DNA of 64,000 nucleotides from Psychrobacter glacincola (lineage in GTDB: Bacteria > Pseudomonadota > Gammaproteobacteria > Pseudomonadales > Moraxellaceae), in assembly GCA_001411745.2 (NCBI GenBank), contig LIQB01000001.1, positions 62,001-126,000 of the forward strand. Reading direction: 5' to 3'. Numbering within the stretch: the first letter of the stretch is position 1; every line of letters begins with the position of its first letter. Position numbers and translations under genes: made by a program. The notes under the pieces are model-generated. The model worked only from the letters and a program-made list of their open reading frames with translations. It did not search any database and was not told where the DNA came from. Shown piece by piece: positions 54,122 through 63,105 of the stretch.

Positions 54122-54702
54122 TACCACGTCTCCTGTCCAGCACCACAGTCAGTCGCTGCAATATCAATACTGCTGATATTTTGACAATGCAGGCCTGTAC
54201 TGGTCAATACGATATAATTGGCACCTTTCGTAATCCCCGAACTGTTCGGTGTGGCTAACATTTTCCATCGACGACCAGTAATGCTATCCACACTACCAGC
54301 TGAGGCAGTTGTCACAAGGGATTTACTCGTGTCACCACCGTCAACCAGTGCAATTTTATAGCGATAATTGCTTGCATCACTACCGTCTGGTACATAGATA
54401 GTCTTATTATCATTTTCATCATAACGATAAGCCGCTATATTATTACTAATGACTTGTGGTCTAAAACCTTGATAGCTCAACGCTCTCGAACGCCAGCGCT
54501 CAAGCTCTATCTGTGTCTGCAACATTTTTGCTTGCACATCACGCTCAGCATTCAAGATGGCATATTGACGATAGCTTGGAACAGCGATGGCAGCCAGTAT
54601 ACTGACAATAAAAATGACAATCATCAGCTCTATAAGCGTAAAGCCTCGCACACCGCTATGCGCTACCGTACTTACTGTCTTATTGATGGGCGACTTGGTC
54701 AT
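54121..54702 (-). CDS. Minor type IV pilin-like protein between pilY1 and pilE
   Basis: A 193-residue prepilin. The leader of about 20 residues ends in RG, then [28 protein letters not shown]. After the helix comes DVQAKMLQTQIELERWRSRALSYQGF and a globular part with a C-terminal cysteine pair (LHCQN, then TDCGAG). The pattern is that of PilE-like minor pilins, longer than its downstream neighbour. Its stop codon overlaps the pilE ATG by one base, indicating coupled translation. A second pilE-type gene after pilY1 is common in this group, so it is probably a minor tip subunit. Confidence 0.88.
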   Translation of the reverse strand: MTKSPINKTVSTVAHSGVRGFTLIELMIVIFIVSILAAIAVPSYRQYAILNAERDVQAKMLQTQIELERWRSRALSYQGFRPQVISNNIAAYRYDENDNKTIYVPDGSDASNYRYKIALVDGGDTSKSLVTTASAGSVDSITGRRWKMLATPNSSGITKGANYIVLTSTGLHCQNISSIDIAATDCGAGQETW

Positions 54703-54809
54703 ACGCGGTGTCCTGTTGTGAGTGCGAGTAGAGTCATTTACTTTTAATGACTCTAAGGATGGTACTTAGCAAGCTTATGTATACATTTATCACTACACTA
54801 CTAACGCTG

Positions 54810-57800
54810 TTACTTTCTTTCATACCATGCTCGCGGTTGTAGAGTATAGCGCTCATTGAATAAAAACTCAGCAGCCGTACCATCACCTGTTGCCTGTGTA
54901 GGACGACTCGGCTCCCCTGGGTACAAGTCTTTGATATTACTATCGTTCTTTATACCATCCAAACCGTACCCTGCACGATTAGCTGCTTCTATACGATCAG
55001 TAATGGTCGTTGTACCTATCAATATTTTGACGTCTGTATTGTCCTTGTCGTATGCGCCAAGGGTCAATTCCTGAATACCCTGACCAGCAGGTATATAGCC
55101 ACCCGTTCCTGATACTGAAGTGCTATCCATACAAACACCATAAGGTAGGCAGTATAATTGACGCTCTGAGCCACCCGATATCTTAGCTGCACAGCTAGCC
55201 ACTGTACCGTATTGCTTATCTGGATTATAAACCGTGGTATATAGCAAGTTGTTGATGACTGCACTATCACCAACGCCTTTATTATGCCTAACATTGTTGT
55301 ATCCATCGAATCTCGTCAACGGATAATACCACCCCTGTTTACTTCCTTTGATCATATTTACCTTGGCAGCATTTTTCTGCGCTTCAGAAGGAGAAGCACC
55401 AAGGGTAGTCGCTAAGTTAACCAGTTCACCTTCTGTTAGATTTTGCGTCACAGGCGTAAATCCACTTTTGTATAAATCAGCGTTAGTAATATCAGTGTCA
55501 ATGATGCCGTAGACACGATTGGCGTAGTCATTATTGTTACGCAAAGTAGATAAAGGTGCACTACGATTACCTGAGATAACGTTGACTAACGCAAATAGCT
55601 TACCGTTATTAGCAATGGTTTGCCCACTAATCCCTTCATTACGATAAAAGCTAACGATGGGGCGATCATAGAAACGATACGCATATTTTTTAAATGCCTC
55701 AGTGCTAGGTGCGGCATTAAGCACTCGTGTAACGCGCTTATTTGAGAAACTGGCCACTTCAGTAAAACCATATTTTTCAGGACGGGCATTCTCAAAATCA
55801 GCACGGAATACTTGTCCGCCCAAATCAGCTGCATATAAATGATCCATAAGACCATCGTTGTCTCTATCAAGTACAGTAATACCACCAACCATACTATTGA
55901 TCATCTTATCGGTTTTGATATTCTTTGTACTGCCTGACTCACCACTGGTCGACCATATCAGTTCACCTGATTGGGCGTTAATCACATAGATAGCATTACC
56001 TTTCGCAGGCGCACTAGCTGTTGGTACATAGCTATCATCTTCGTATTTCATATCATAACCACCACCAAACACTAGTACATTGATAGGGTCAGCATCCTTA
56101 CTCATACGAATTTTGGCTGATGTTGGTTTGTTCCAAATTTGACCTAGACGCTCAAAACCTACAGCGTTAGATTTAGCAGCCGTGGTTGAACTCAGTCCTG
56201 CTTTAGTAATGGTAAACAGCATTTTTGGTTCAGCTTTTTTACTAATATTCATCCCGTAAAAAGCCTCACCGCCCATTCTTAGACCGCCATAGGCAAACAT
56301 ACCTTTCTCACCTGCTACCTCTTCTACTCTGACCTGCTTTCCAGGCAAATCAAAGTTGTAATCCGTTGTCACCAACCACGGTGCATCAACGCCAAAGTAA
56401 GGTTCGCCCACTCTATCTCTAATCGAACCATCTACTAACGCTTCTGGTTGGGCAATCAACATAGACCTCGGGATGATAGCCACTTCTTCTTTGCCATCAT
56501 CAGCATCAACCAAATGCAAGGCACCGTCCATAGAACCAAATAAAACATAATCATCACGGGTATCAGTAATACGCCCGTTATCATCTAAAGTAGCGCTATA
56601 GGAGATCGCTTCAGGCTTAGAATGTACCACTCCGCCCAAAACTTTAGTTTCATTCGTTGGACGAGTCAGTACTAAGTTTTTCACCTCTGTCGTGGAGGTA
56701 GGCTGTCCATCGTTGGTTAATACACTGGTAAAACCTAAAAAGCTCAATAAGCGGCGTTGATTTAGCTGACTGTAAGCTCCTGTATCTATTAGCTTGTCAA
56801 ACCCTTGAGGCTTACCGCTACTATCCACACTCAATTTACGTAAAATCGGTGTGGTATTACCACTCGAAGTATAGTCCTCAACATAAAGGCTACGAACACT
56901 ACCAAGGCTTGAGCTTGGTGTACGCAATTGCGCATAAACACCACCAGCGGTAATATTATTGTTGGCTATACTGCCTTCTACTTTGAAATCAGCAGTTTGC
57001 CATAGATCTTGAGTTTTCTCAGCAAGGTTACCTGCGACATCTTTGTATAGCAGTTTGCTGCTATTACCAAATAGCGTGCCTTTATTCAGCTCATACTTCT
57101 TAAGGTTGCCTCTCCAAATACTGGCTGCTGAAGCAATACTAGGATCGAGCATCGGTAGATAGGCATAGGGTAGTTGGTTTGCAGCGCGATAAGGATCCTC
57201 TGGAATAGTAATAGTACCTGAAGGTGCCGTATTGATTATCTGTACCAAGCCTGAGGCAAAATCAACAATACTGGCAGCAATATCTGCTGACTCTTCGGTA
57301 TAGTAAAAACCGCCATCACCAAAGGTTTTGACTTCATTGTCACCTTTACGCTCACCCAGTTTACATAAATTCCGAGTATTCGCGTTTACACTTCTACCAC
57401 TATCACAGTCTGTGACTTCTTTCGTTTTTCCATCGATAACGATAGAGCGTTTGCCTGTCAGTCCATCAAAGGCTTTACCAAAACCAACAGTGGCGGTTTT
57501 TATCGGCAACCCAAGAGGGTTATTGGCTGGGTTACGTAATATTTCTGCATAGTCAGCCATACACCCCCAAGCACCGTTGCTGCTACCACCAGATAGACCA
57601 TTACAACTACTGACTGACAATGGTGATGTAGCCCCTAATAATGAGGTATTCATTAATGTTTTCGATCTATCGTTGCTACTACCATTCGGCTCACCATCCG
57701 TTAACAGATAGATGCCATTTCCACTACATTCTTTTGGGTTTAAAGGGGAGAGATATCTGTTTAGATCTGTTTTTTTAGCCACATCTGCTGAGTTAATAAA

Positions 57801-58775
57801 ACCACTATCAGAATTATTACTTCCTTCATAATAAATACGGCCGTTATTGCTAGTATTAGTATAATTGTCATAATATGGAAGTATATTAGAGTTCGTTGAC
57901 CAGTCAGTCCAACTACTGCAAGCATTTACATATCTCTTCGAATCATAATCCAAAGAAAACGAGGTTTCGTTACTATTACATTTACGCCAATAGTAAGTCC
58001 TTCCTCTATACTCTCGTTCACCTACAATTTTTATGTCAGGTGCCGTTGTAGTACCCATCATATAAGCCCCAGATTCTGCTAGAGCATGTGAGGTTGGTGT
58101 ACCACCGGTTGCTTGTAAATCCTTCGTTGATTCAATCAATTTGGCACGTTGTTCAGCTGTCAGTGCTTTAGTCGGTACAACAACCACGCCTGAGCGACCA
58201 TCTCCTTTATAGCTATAGTTACCTAAGCCTATTTCATAGTCGTCCGCTAATGAACCAGTGTCTTTTAAACTATTATCTGATTTATAGACATCATCTGCTA
58301 ACAATTCAATAAGGGCTATTTGTAAACGCACCAATCTAGAATATCTTGTCACACGATTGACAGTACAACCACTAGGCGTGAAACTGATGGTCGCGTATTT
58401 ATTTTGGAAGTCTTTAACCGTATTACCATCTACATCTCGAAGTAACCCGTCTTCAGCAGATGGATCAAGTTTACGCTTATAGATAACCGCATTGATTTTT
58501 TCTGAACTCACGGAACTGGTACTACAATTTCGATACGAGCTTCCATAATCGTCATCTATGAAATCATCACCCATACTACCTGAGGTATCCAACATCATAA
58601 AGATGGTCGCGGTGCCTGGTTTGGCTGGTGCATAAATCTCCAAGTCACCTATCGGCTTTCTATTGACAGTAGCGGCTTGAGTCACCGTACCAGTCAGCCC
58701 TATGACCACCGCTATCGCTAAAGCTTTGATAGGCCATGACTGTCGGTTAGACCTTTTGCTATATACATGTTGCAT
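54810..58775 (-). CDS. pilY1: Type IV pilus tip adhesin PilY1/PilC
   Basis: A 1321-residue secreted protein. The signal peptide (about 1-35, ending TQAA) is followed by a von Willebrand A-like region with a MIDAS motif DTSGSM (residues 63-68). A large central region (about 75-620) contains many Ser/Asn-rich loops and several cysteines (CNSNETSFS, CNGLSGG, CDSGRSVN). The C-terminal part (about 700-1180) is the PilC beta-propeller (YVLFGSMDGALHLVDADDGKE, then VLDRDNDGLMDHLYAADLGGQVFRADF), whose DRDNDGLMD loop (970-978) is a typical calcium site. PilY1 sits at the pilus tip, binds surfaces and helps antagonise retraction. It lies in the minor-pilin operon. Confidence 0.95.
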   Translation of the reverse strand: MQHVYSKRSNRQSWPIKALAIAVVIGLTGTVTQAATVNRKPIGDLEIYAPAKPGTATIFMMLDTSGSMGDDFIDDDYGSSYRNCSTSSVSSEKINAVIYKRKLDPSAEDGLLRDVDGNTVKDFQNKYATISFTPSGCTVNRVTRYSRLVRLQIALIELLADDVYKSDNSLKDTGSLADDYEIGLGNYSYKGDGRSGVVVVPTKALTAEQRAKLIESTKDLQATGGTPTSHALAESGAYMMGTTTAPDIKIVGEREYRGRTYYWRKCNSNETSFSLDYDSKRYVNACSSWTDWSTNSNILPYYDNYTNTSNNGRIYYEGSNNSDSGFINSADVAKKTDLNRYLSPLNPKECSGNGIYLLTDGEPNGSSNDRSKTLMNTSLLGATSPLSVSSCNGLSGGSSNGAWGCMADYAEILRNPANNPLGLPIKTATVGFGKAFDGLTGKRSIVIDGKTKEVTDCDSGRSVNANTRNLCKLGERKGDNEVKTFGDGGFYYTEESADIAASIVDFASGLVQIINTAPSGTITIPEDPYRAANQLPYAYLPMLDPSIASAASIWRGNLKKYELNKGTLFGNSSKLLYKDVAGNLAEKTQDLWQTADFKVEGSIANNNITAGGVYAQLRTPSSSLGSVRSLYVEDYTSSGNTTPILRKLSVDSSGKPQGFDKLIDTGAYSQLNQRRLLSFLGFTSVLTNDGQPTSTTEVKNLVLTRPTNETKVLGGVVHSKPEAISYSATLDDNGRITDTRDDYVLFGSMDGALHLVDADDGKEEVAIIPRSMLIAQPEALVDGSIRDRVGEPYFGVDAPWLVTTDYNFDLPGKQVRVEEVAGEKGMFAYGGLRMGGEAFYGMNISKKAEPKMLFTITKAGLSSTTAAKSNAVGFERLGQIWNKPTSAKIRMSKDADPINVLVFGGGYDMKYEDDSYVPTASAPAKGNAIYVINAQSGELIWSTSGESGSTKNIKTDKMINSMVGGITVLDRDNDGLMDHLYAADLGGQVFRADFENARPEKYGFTEVASFSNKRVTRVLNAAPSTEAFKKYAYRFYDRPIVSFYRNEGISGQTIANNGKLFALVNVISGNRSAPLSTLRNNNDYANRVYGIIDTDITNADLYKSGFTPVTQNLTEGELVNLATTLGASPSEAQKNAAKVNMIKGSKQGWYYPLTRFDGYNNVRHNKGVGDSAVINNLLYTTVYNPDKQYGTVASCAAKISGGSERQLYCLPYGVCMDSTSVSGTGGYIPAGQGIQELTLGAYDKDNTDVKILIGTTTITDRIEAANRAGYGLDGIKNDSNIKDLYPGEPSRPTQATGDGTAAEFLFNERYTLQPRAWYERK

Positions 58776-58884
58776 GACCTATTCCTTATATGTGTCAATT
58801 CAATTTGCTAACCATATGTCAATCATATCCCGATGGTCAGCTGCACAGATTTTTTGTCTATAAAATAGTTGCTAGTGACGAGTA

Positions 58885-59715
58885 TTAGGTAGAAGGAAGC
58901 GTACAACGTAGGCCACTGCCTTTACCAAAGTCAACACACTGTGTACGCTCTGATTTATTCTCTACATTAGCCTTTTCATACAAGACTTTACTGGGAACAC
59001 CAGCTTTTATCATGCAACCACCAATAGTGTTGTCTTTATTGCTAACGCTATCGACTTTACTAGTCTGCTCAAAACAATCTTTACCATTAACCTTTGGATC
59101 AGCATAAGCAGGTAATACAGAAGTGCTGTTGATATCAAACATAAACGCTTGACTGGAAATTGTGCCACTGTCTTGACCAATCGTATAACTACCAAATGCT
59201 TCATTGCTAGCACTTGGTGGTGTCAGTGATATATTTACTTGGGTCATGCTCGCATTACGTTCGCTGACATAATCAGCAGATTTAGCAGGATTACAATAGC
59301 CTTTGCCAGCGCCTAGTATATTACCCCCACCAGGTACAGTAATAGTTGTCTTATTAATGTCAAAAAACCGACTACGAGGACGGAAACAAAAAACATATTC
59401 ATGGTTGGTGCTACTGGTATCTAAGATGAAGTGCCCAAACGGGCCACTACGTGACAGCATATCGTCATAAATACTAGCACTACTACTGCCATTTATACTT
59501 TGTTCAATATTCTGATTGGCGTTATCTGCTGACTGTAATAGCAAGGTATTGATTTGGTCACTGGTGGCTAGTCGCAGGTCAGTCGTACTTTGCTTAACAG
59601 CGATAACGCCCGCTAATATGATCAATACTAAAAACAGTAATACCACGATCAATACTGCGCCTTGCTGACTGGACAGAGACACTCTTGGATAATAAGACTG
59701 CTGAGTATTTGACAT
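58885..59715 (-). CDS. pilX: Minor pilus assembly protein PilX
   Basis: A 276-residue protein of the PilX family. After a leader of 17-18 residues the segment QQGAVLIVVLLFLVLIILAGV gives the membrane helix. It lacks the usual Glu5 of other pilins (Val in that position). KQSTTDLRLATSDQINTLLLQSADNANQ follows, diagnostic of the PilX N-terminal domain. The globular part has cysteine pairs (CFRPRSR, KGYCNP, GKDCFEQ, GGCMIK, TQCVD, LRCTLP). It lies between pilW and pilY1 on one strand, the conserved position. With PilV, PilW, PilE and FimT it forms the complex that starts pilus assembly and carries PilY1 to the tip. Confidence 0.93.
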   Translation of the reverse strand: MSNTQQSYYPRVSLSSQQGAVLIVVLLFLVLIILAGVIAVKQSTTDLRLATSDQINTLLLQSADNANQNIEQSINGSSSASIYDDMLSRSGPFGHFILDTSSTNHEYVFCFRPRSRFFDINKTTITVPGGGNILGAGKGYCNPAKSADYVSERNASMTQVNISLTPPSASNEAFGSYTIGQDSGTISSQAFMFDINSTSVLPAYADPKVNGKDCFEQTSKVDSVSNKDNTIGGCMIKAGVPSKVLYEKANVENKSERTQCVDFGKGSGLRCTLPST

Positions 59716-59743
59716 ATTATTCTCTTCTTATAATGTTGCACAA

Positions 59744-60685
59744 CTATTTACTAGCCGAGACGCCCGTCAAAGCCATGACACGAGCATTACGTAACAAAAC
59801 GGTTGACTCATAACTACGGCGATAGTATTTCTTACGTGTACTGTCAGCTTTCAGTGTTTGCTCTTTACCAAGAAGGGTAAATGTTTCTTTATCAGCATCT
59901 GCTATTAAAGGCGTATCACTGCGGACAATAACACCGATCTTGACAGTGGTAATCGACGGTTTATCTGTCAACTCTAAGTATGTCTTAGCTGGCAAGTAGG
60001 TTAATTCATCGACACCTGTCTGAGTACCTAGTAGCACCTTAAATTGTTCTATCGTGGGTACGATAATCTCACCACTGCCAGTGAAAGCAGAAGTAACAAT
60101 ACCAGTATCATTAACGCGTCCAGCATCACAAGCTAGAGCAAGCTCCCCTGTTGTATTGCCAGATGAACGTATGAAGTAACGTTCAACAACCCAATCATTG
60201 CTGTTGGCTGCCACTTCAGTTCCTTCACAATCATATAATAGATTTGGAGTGATATTTTTATATTGGATAGTCAGTTGATCACTGCCAATACTGTCTATAT
60301 TAGATAACCCAGTCCAATCTGTACTGCCAGTGCTAGCCGTAAAATACTTAACATCAGTGGTATTACCACTACCTAAATTACTTTTTGTTAAAACCACACC
60401 ACCATGATTGGTTTTATCATTAATACTAGTAATGGGATTACCTAAGTTAGTAATTCGAATATGATCTTCCAATGCTTGCATGGCGAAAATAGTACTGTCT
60501 TGTACTTCTGATGCACTCTGCTGCACTGTGATGGTTCGAGTATTGATTAAATACACTTGCATGACTGCAGCAGAAATGAGTAGGCCCAGTACTAAAGAAA
60601 TCATAAGCTCAATAAGCGTGAAGCCTGATACAGCTGCTGGATAACGGTTAAGCTGATGATGACTTGTTTGGTTTTGCTCAATCAT
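59744..60685 (-). CDS. pilW: Minor pilin PilW
   Basis: A 313-residue prepilin. The leader of about 22 residues ends in SG, then [30 protein letters not shown], the PilW-type helix with NTRT..Q.S after it. Downstream, DSTIFAMQALEDHIRITNLGNP and the C-terminal YRRSYESTVLLRNARVMALT are characteristic of PilW. One cysteine pair (YDCEGT, then ALACDAG) probably forms a disulfide. The start codon overlaps the pilV stop by one base (TAATG), so translation is coupled. It is part of the minor-pilin priming complex. Confidence 0.94.
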   Translation of the reverse strand: MIEQNQTSHHQLNRYPAAVSGFTLIELMISLVLGLLISAAVMQVYLINTRTITVQQSASEVQDSTIFAMQALEDHIRITNLGNPITSINDKTNHGGVVLTKSNLGSGNTTDVKYFTASTGSTDWTGLSNIDSIGSDQLTIQYKNITPNLLYDCEGTEVAANSNDWVVERYFIRSSGNTTGELALACDAGRVNDTGIVTSAFTGSGEIIVPTIEQFKVLLGTQTGVDELTYLPAKTYLELTDKPSITTVKIGVIVRSDTPLIADADKETFTLLGKEQTLKADSTRKKYYRRSYESTVLLRNARVMALTGVSASK

Positions 60686-61380
60686 TAGTAAGCCTCCGAT
60701 ATCAGACAGTGACTGCCAGTTTTATATACCCCATTATTTGTCGCGCAAGCCTTTGTATCGCTATCACTCATAATAGCTTTTGTATCGTTCCATGCAGTAA
60801 CGATACACATCTGCTGTTGAATAGCTTCTGCTGATGTACCTGGACATGTCGTAATCGCAAGCTTAATCTCTTCATCAGCCGCTATTTTTTTGACCATCAA
60901 GGCATCTCGAGCAGCAAGCTGATCTATACTACAGGGTTGTTTTGGTATCTTTTTACCACTGACTGTTTCAACTTCTGTAGAGAGACAATTGGCACCTGAA
61001 GCCAAGATCGAAATTGTTTTGGTATCCTTAACAATCGTCCCATCAGCCTTGGTTTTGTTACTAGAAACAGTGACCGTATTAGTAGCTGGGCTACTCATAA
61101 CAGCTTGTATAGTTGGTGTTGCCCCCGAAACATCTGAAGCAGAACTAGTAAAGGTTGTACCGCTACCAGTAACATAAGCCTCAGGATAAGCACGCATTAC
61201 TTCAGCCAAGTTACGAACCACCGTTAAAGACTTAGTTCGTACAAGACTTTCATCTGTTGCACTGACGGCTCGTACTTGTAGTGCGCTAAAGCCTAATACT
61301 GCAACAGATAGCAATAATACGGCGACTAACACCTCTATCAAACCAACACCACGCTGATGAGTTAATTTATTTGTTAGCAT
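60685..61380 (-). CDS. pilV: Minor pilin PilV
   Basis: A 231-residue prepilin. The leader MLTNKLTHQRG is followed by VGLIEVLVAVLLLSVAVLGFSALQVRAV, the typical PilV start, and later by a soluble domain with cysteines at NCLST, QPCSID, TCPGT, QMCIV, KACATN and HCLIS. The start ATG overlaps the end of fimT by seven bases and the stop overlaps the pilW start by one base, so the three genes are translated together. It is one of the minor pilins that initiate assembly. Confidence 0.93.
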   Translation of the reverse strand: MLTNKLTHQRGVGLIEVLVAVLLLSVAVLGFSALQVRAVSATDESLVRTKSLTVVRNLAEVMRAYPEAYVTGSGTTFTSSASDVSGATPTIQAVMSSPATNTVTVSSNKTKADGTIVKDTKTISILASGANCLSTEVETVSGKKIPKQPCSIDQLAARDALMVKKIAADEEIKLAITTCPGTSAEAIQQQMCIVTAWNDTKAIMSDSDTKACATNNGVYKTGSHCLISEAY

Positions 61381-61859
61381 GACACTCCCGTCTTAATATC
61401 GATGTTAGCAAGTTTACTGACATTAACCTTTTTGGGTATAGTCGATGTCTTTGCATCACATATAGTATAGGTAACTGCCGCATCAACACGCTTGCTAGGT
61501 TCAAACTTAATACTGGTTTTAGAAGATTTAATAATGCTCTTACTATCGTAACGGTAGCTTGCTATTATCGCCGAATCTGCATTAGTAATATTTATCACTT
61601 TGGGATTACTACTATCCTTATAGATTAAAGTAATGGGTTGACGACGAATCAAACTTTCGTTTTTTGCTTCTTTTAGCGCATTAGCAAGTGTAGCTGTTGT
61701 CGATTTGACTCGCTGATTGGCAAGCTGAGTACTAATACTAGGCGCAGCAATACCGACAATAATAGCCAATACTGCAATCGTTACCATCAGTTCAATCAGG
61801 GTGAATCCTGAGTTGGTTGTTCGTAGCGTAAGTGGTAGATTATTTGTAGATGCGTTCAC
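61374..61859 (-). CDS. fimT: Pseudopilin/minor pilin FimT (GspH/FimT domain)
   Basis: A 161-residue prepilin. A leader of about 17 residues ends in SG, followed by FTLIELMVTIAVLAIIVGIAAPS. The later segment LANQRVKSTTATLANALKEAKNESLIRRQPITL is characteristic of the GspH/FimT domain, and the end has a cysteine pair (ICDAKTS, then GVSC). It is the first gene of the fimT-pilV-pilW-pilX-pilY1 operon, so the promoter should lie in the 367-bp gap upstream. FimT-type proteins have been linked to DNA binding during competence in relatives. Whether this one does so cannot be seen here. Confidence 0.9.
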   Translation of the reverse strand: MNASTNNLPLTLRTTNSGFTLIELMVTIAVLAIIVGIAAPSISTQLANQRVKSTTATLANALKEAKNESLIRRQPITLIYKDSSNPKVINITNADSAIIASYRYDSKSIIKSSKTSIKFEPSKRVDAAVTYTICDAKTSTIPKKVNVSKLANIDIKTGVSC

Positions 61860-62226
61860 ATCAAATCCCTATTTATAACGGCAATTTTATAATAACTATT
61901 GTTTGTCCAATACCAATACTGGACCAAAAATATCAACAATGAATTCGTATTTTCATATCATTTTTGCCAGTCTTTTTATTGTTATAAAATCAAAATGCTG
62001 CAATTTATGTTCCATAATATTTAACAAAAGTTTTGCATAGAAATAACAATAGCCATAACAGTTATGCAAGCTATTTAGAAAATATCATTTTATAAGCAAT
62101 GCTATTGAGTGATAAGCACAATATTTTTGGAGTTAATAACAAATAAACATATATTATTTTAATAATATAGCGTTAAGGCAACATATTAGCAACATATTAG
62201 TAGTTATCAATAGAGAGGAACAGATT
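61860..62226. other. Gene-free stretch upstream of the minor-pilin operon
   Basis: Very AT-rich, with no coding frame. It separates comF from fimT on the same strand and should contain the operon promoter. A small inverted repeat (GTCCA...TGGAC, about 61896-61915) lies near the fimT start. No sigma-54-type element is seen. I could not find a clear comF terminator. Confidence 0.45.
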
Positions 62227-63078
62227 TTAAGACTGATTTCCATGCGCCACAGCATAGGCAGAAAGATGGTATTTATGATTGGCTTGAATATCTGACATGG
62301 TAACTGTTTCAGACGGGGTAAGTAGTGTACGTCCCAATGCTTGTAAACTAGCACCCGTGGTCGCAACATCATCAAACAATAATAAGCGTTTCACAGGAGG
62401 CTTTTCGATTAAAACAAAAGCATTGTCTAGATTACTCAGGCGCTCAGCACGTGTAAGCCCTTGCTGACTGACAGTGTCGTCAATACGCTTTACACCATGC
62501 CATAAAGGTATCTGCCAATGCTTAGACAATTGCGCGGATAAAATACTGACAGGATCGAAGCCACGCTTGACCAGTCGTTGCTCGGTTGTTGGCATAGCGA
62601 CAATCACGCTATTATCATGATGACAACCATGAGGACGTGGTAGCTGACGTATAGCATGCAACAATAACGGCAATTTGGTCATGTCTTCATGGTGCTTAAA
62701 AGCTCTGATCACTTGACGCAGCGGATACTCATAATAAGTCGCCGTTTGGATAGATAAAACCGTACCAGCAGCAATATCAACATTGAAGGGTTTCGGCAAC
62801 CACGCGATACTGTCATGACAATGCGAGCAAAGTAGTCCGCTGTTAAAACGGTGGTTAAATTGCTGGCGCAAATTAGCAAAAAATGAAGGATCGTTTGGCA
62901 GGGGCTTTAGAGAGTGCGATATAGAATCAGCCGTTGGCAAGCTACTAATATTTGATAAGAGGTAATTTTGAGATAGCTGAGATTGTGGCGTGCTGCGATA
63001 AACACGGCACAACTGGCAGCGTATATCGAGATACTCTGCCAGCCATAGTCCAGTTTGATAAGGCGCTAAAAGTCGCAT
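62227..63078 (-). CDS. comF: ComF family phosphoribosyltransferase-like competence protein
   Basis: A 283-residue protein. The N-terminal part has two Cys-X2-Cys pairs (CQLC near residue 21 and CSHCHDS near residue 100) for a zinc ribbon, and the C-terminal part is a PRTase fold with the PRPP loop LLLFDDVATTGASL (about 232-245). ComF proteins are cytoplasmic and needed for natural transformation in several bacteria, probably after DNA import. Given the nearby pilus genes this fits a competence role, but that is inference. It starts 28 bases from the pldA-type gene stop on the same strand. Confidence 0.92.
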   Translation of the reverse strand: MRLLAPYQTGLWLAEYLDIRCQLCRVYRSTPQSQLSQNYLLSNISSLPTADSISHSLKPLPNDPSFFANLRQQFNHRFNSGLLCSHCHDSIAWLPKPFNVDIAAGTVLSIQTATYYEYPLRQVIRAFKHHEDMTKLPLLLHAIRQLPRPHGCHHDNSVIVAMPTTEQRLVKRGFDPVSILSAQLSKHWQIPLWHGVKRIDDTVSQQGLTRAERLSNLDNAFVLIEKPPVKRLLLFDDVATTGASLQALGRTLLTPSETVTMSDIQANHKYHLSAYAVAHGNQS

Positions 63079-63105
63079 GGACGATTATCAAAATGTGCGC
63101 TGATA

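Noticed and set aside
62154..62375. 73-codon ORF at the end of comF
   Set aside because: Overlaps comF in another frame and has no family or ribosome binding site.
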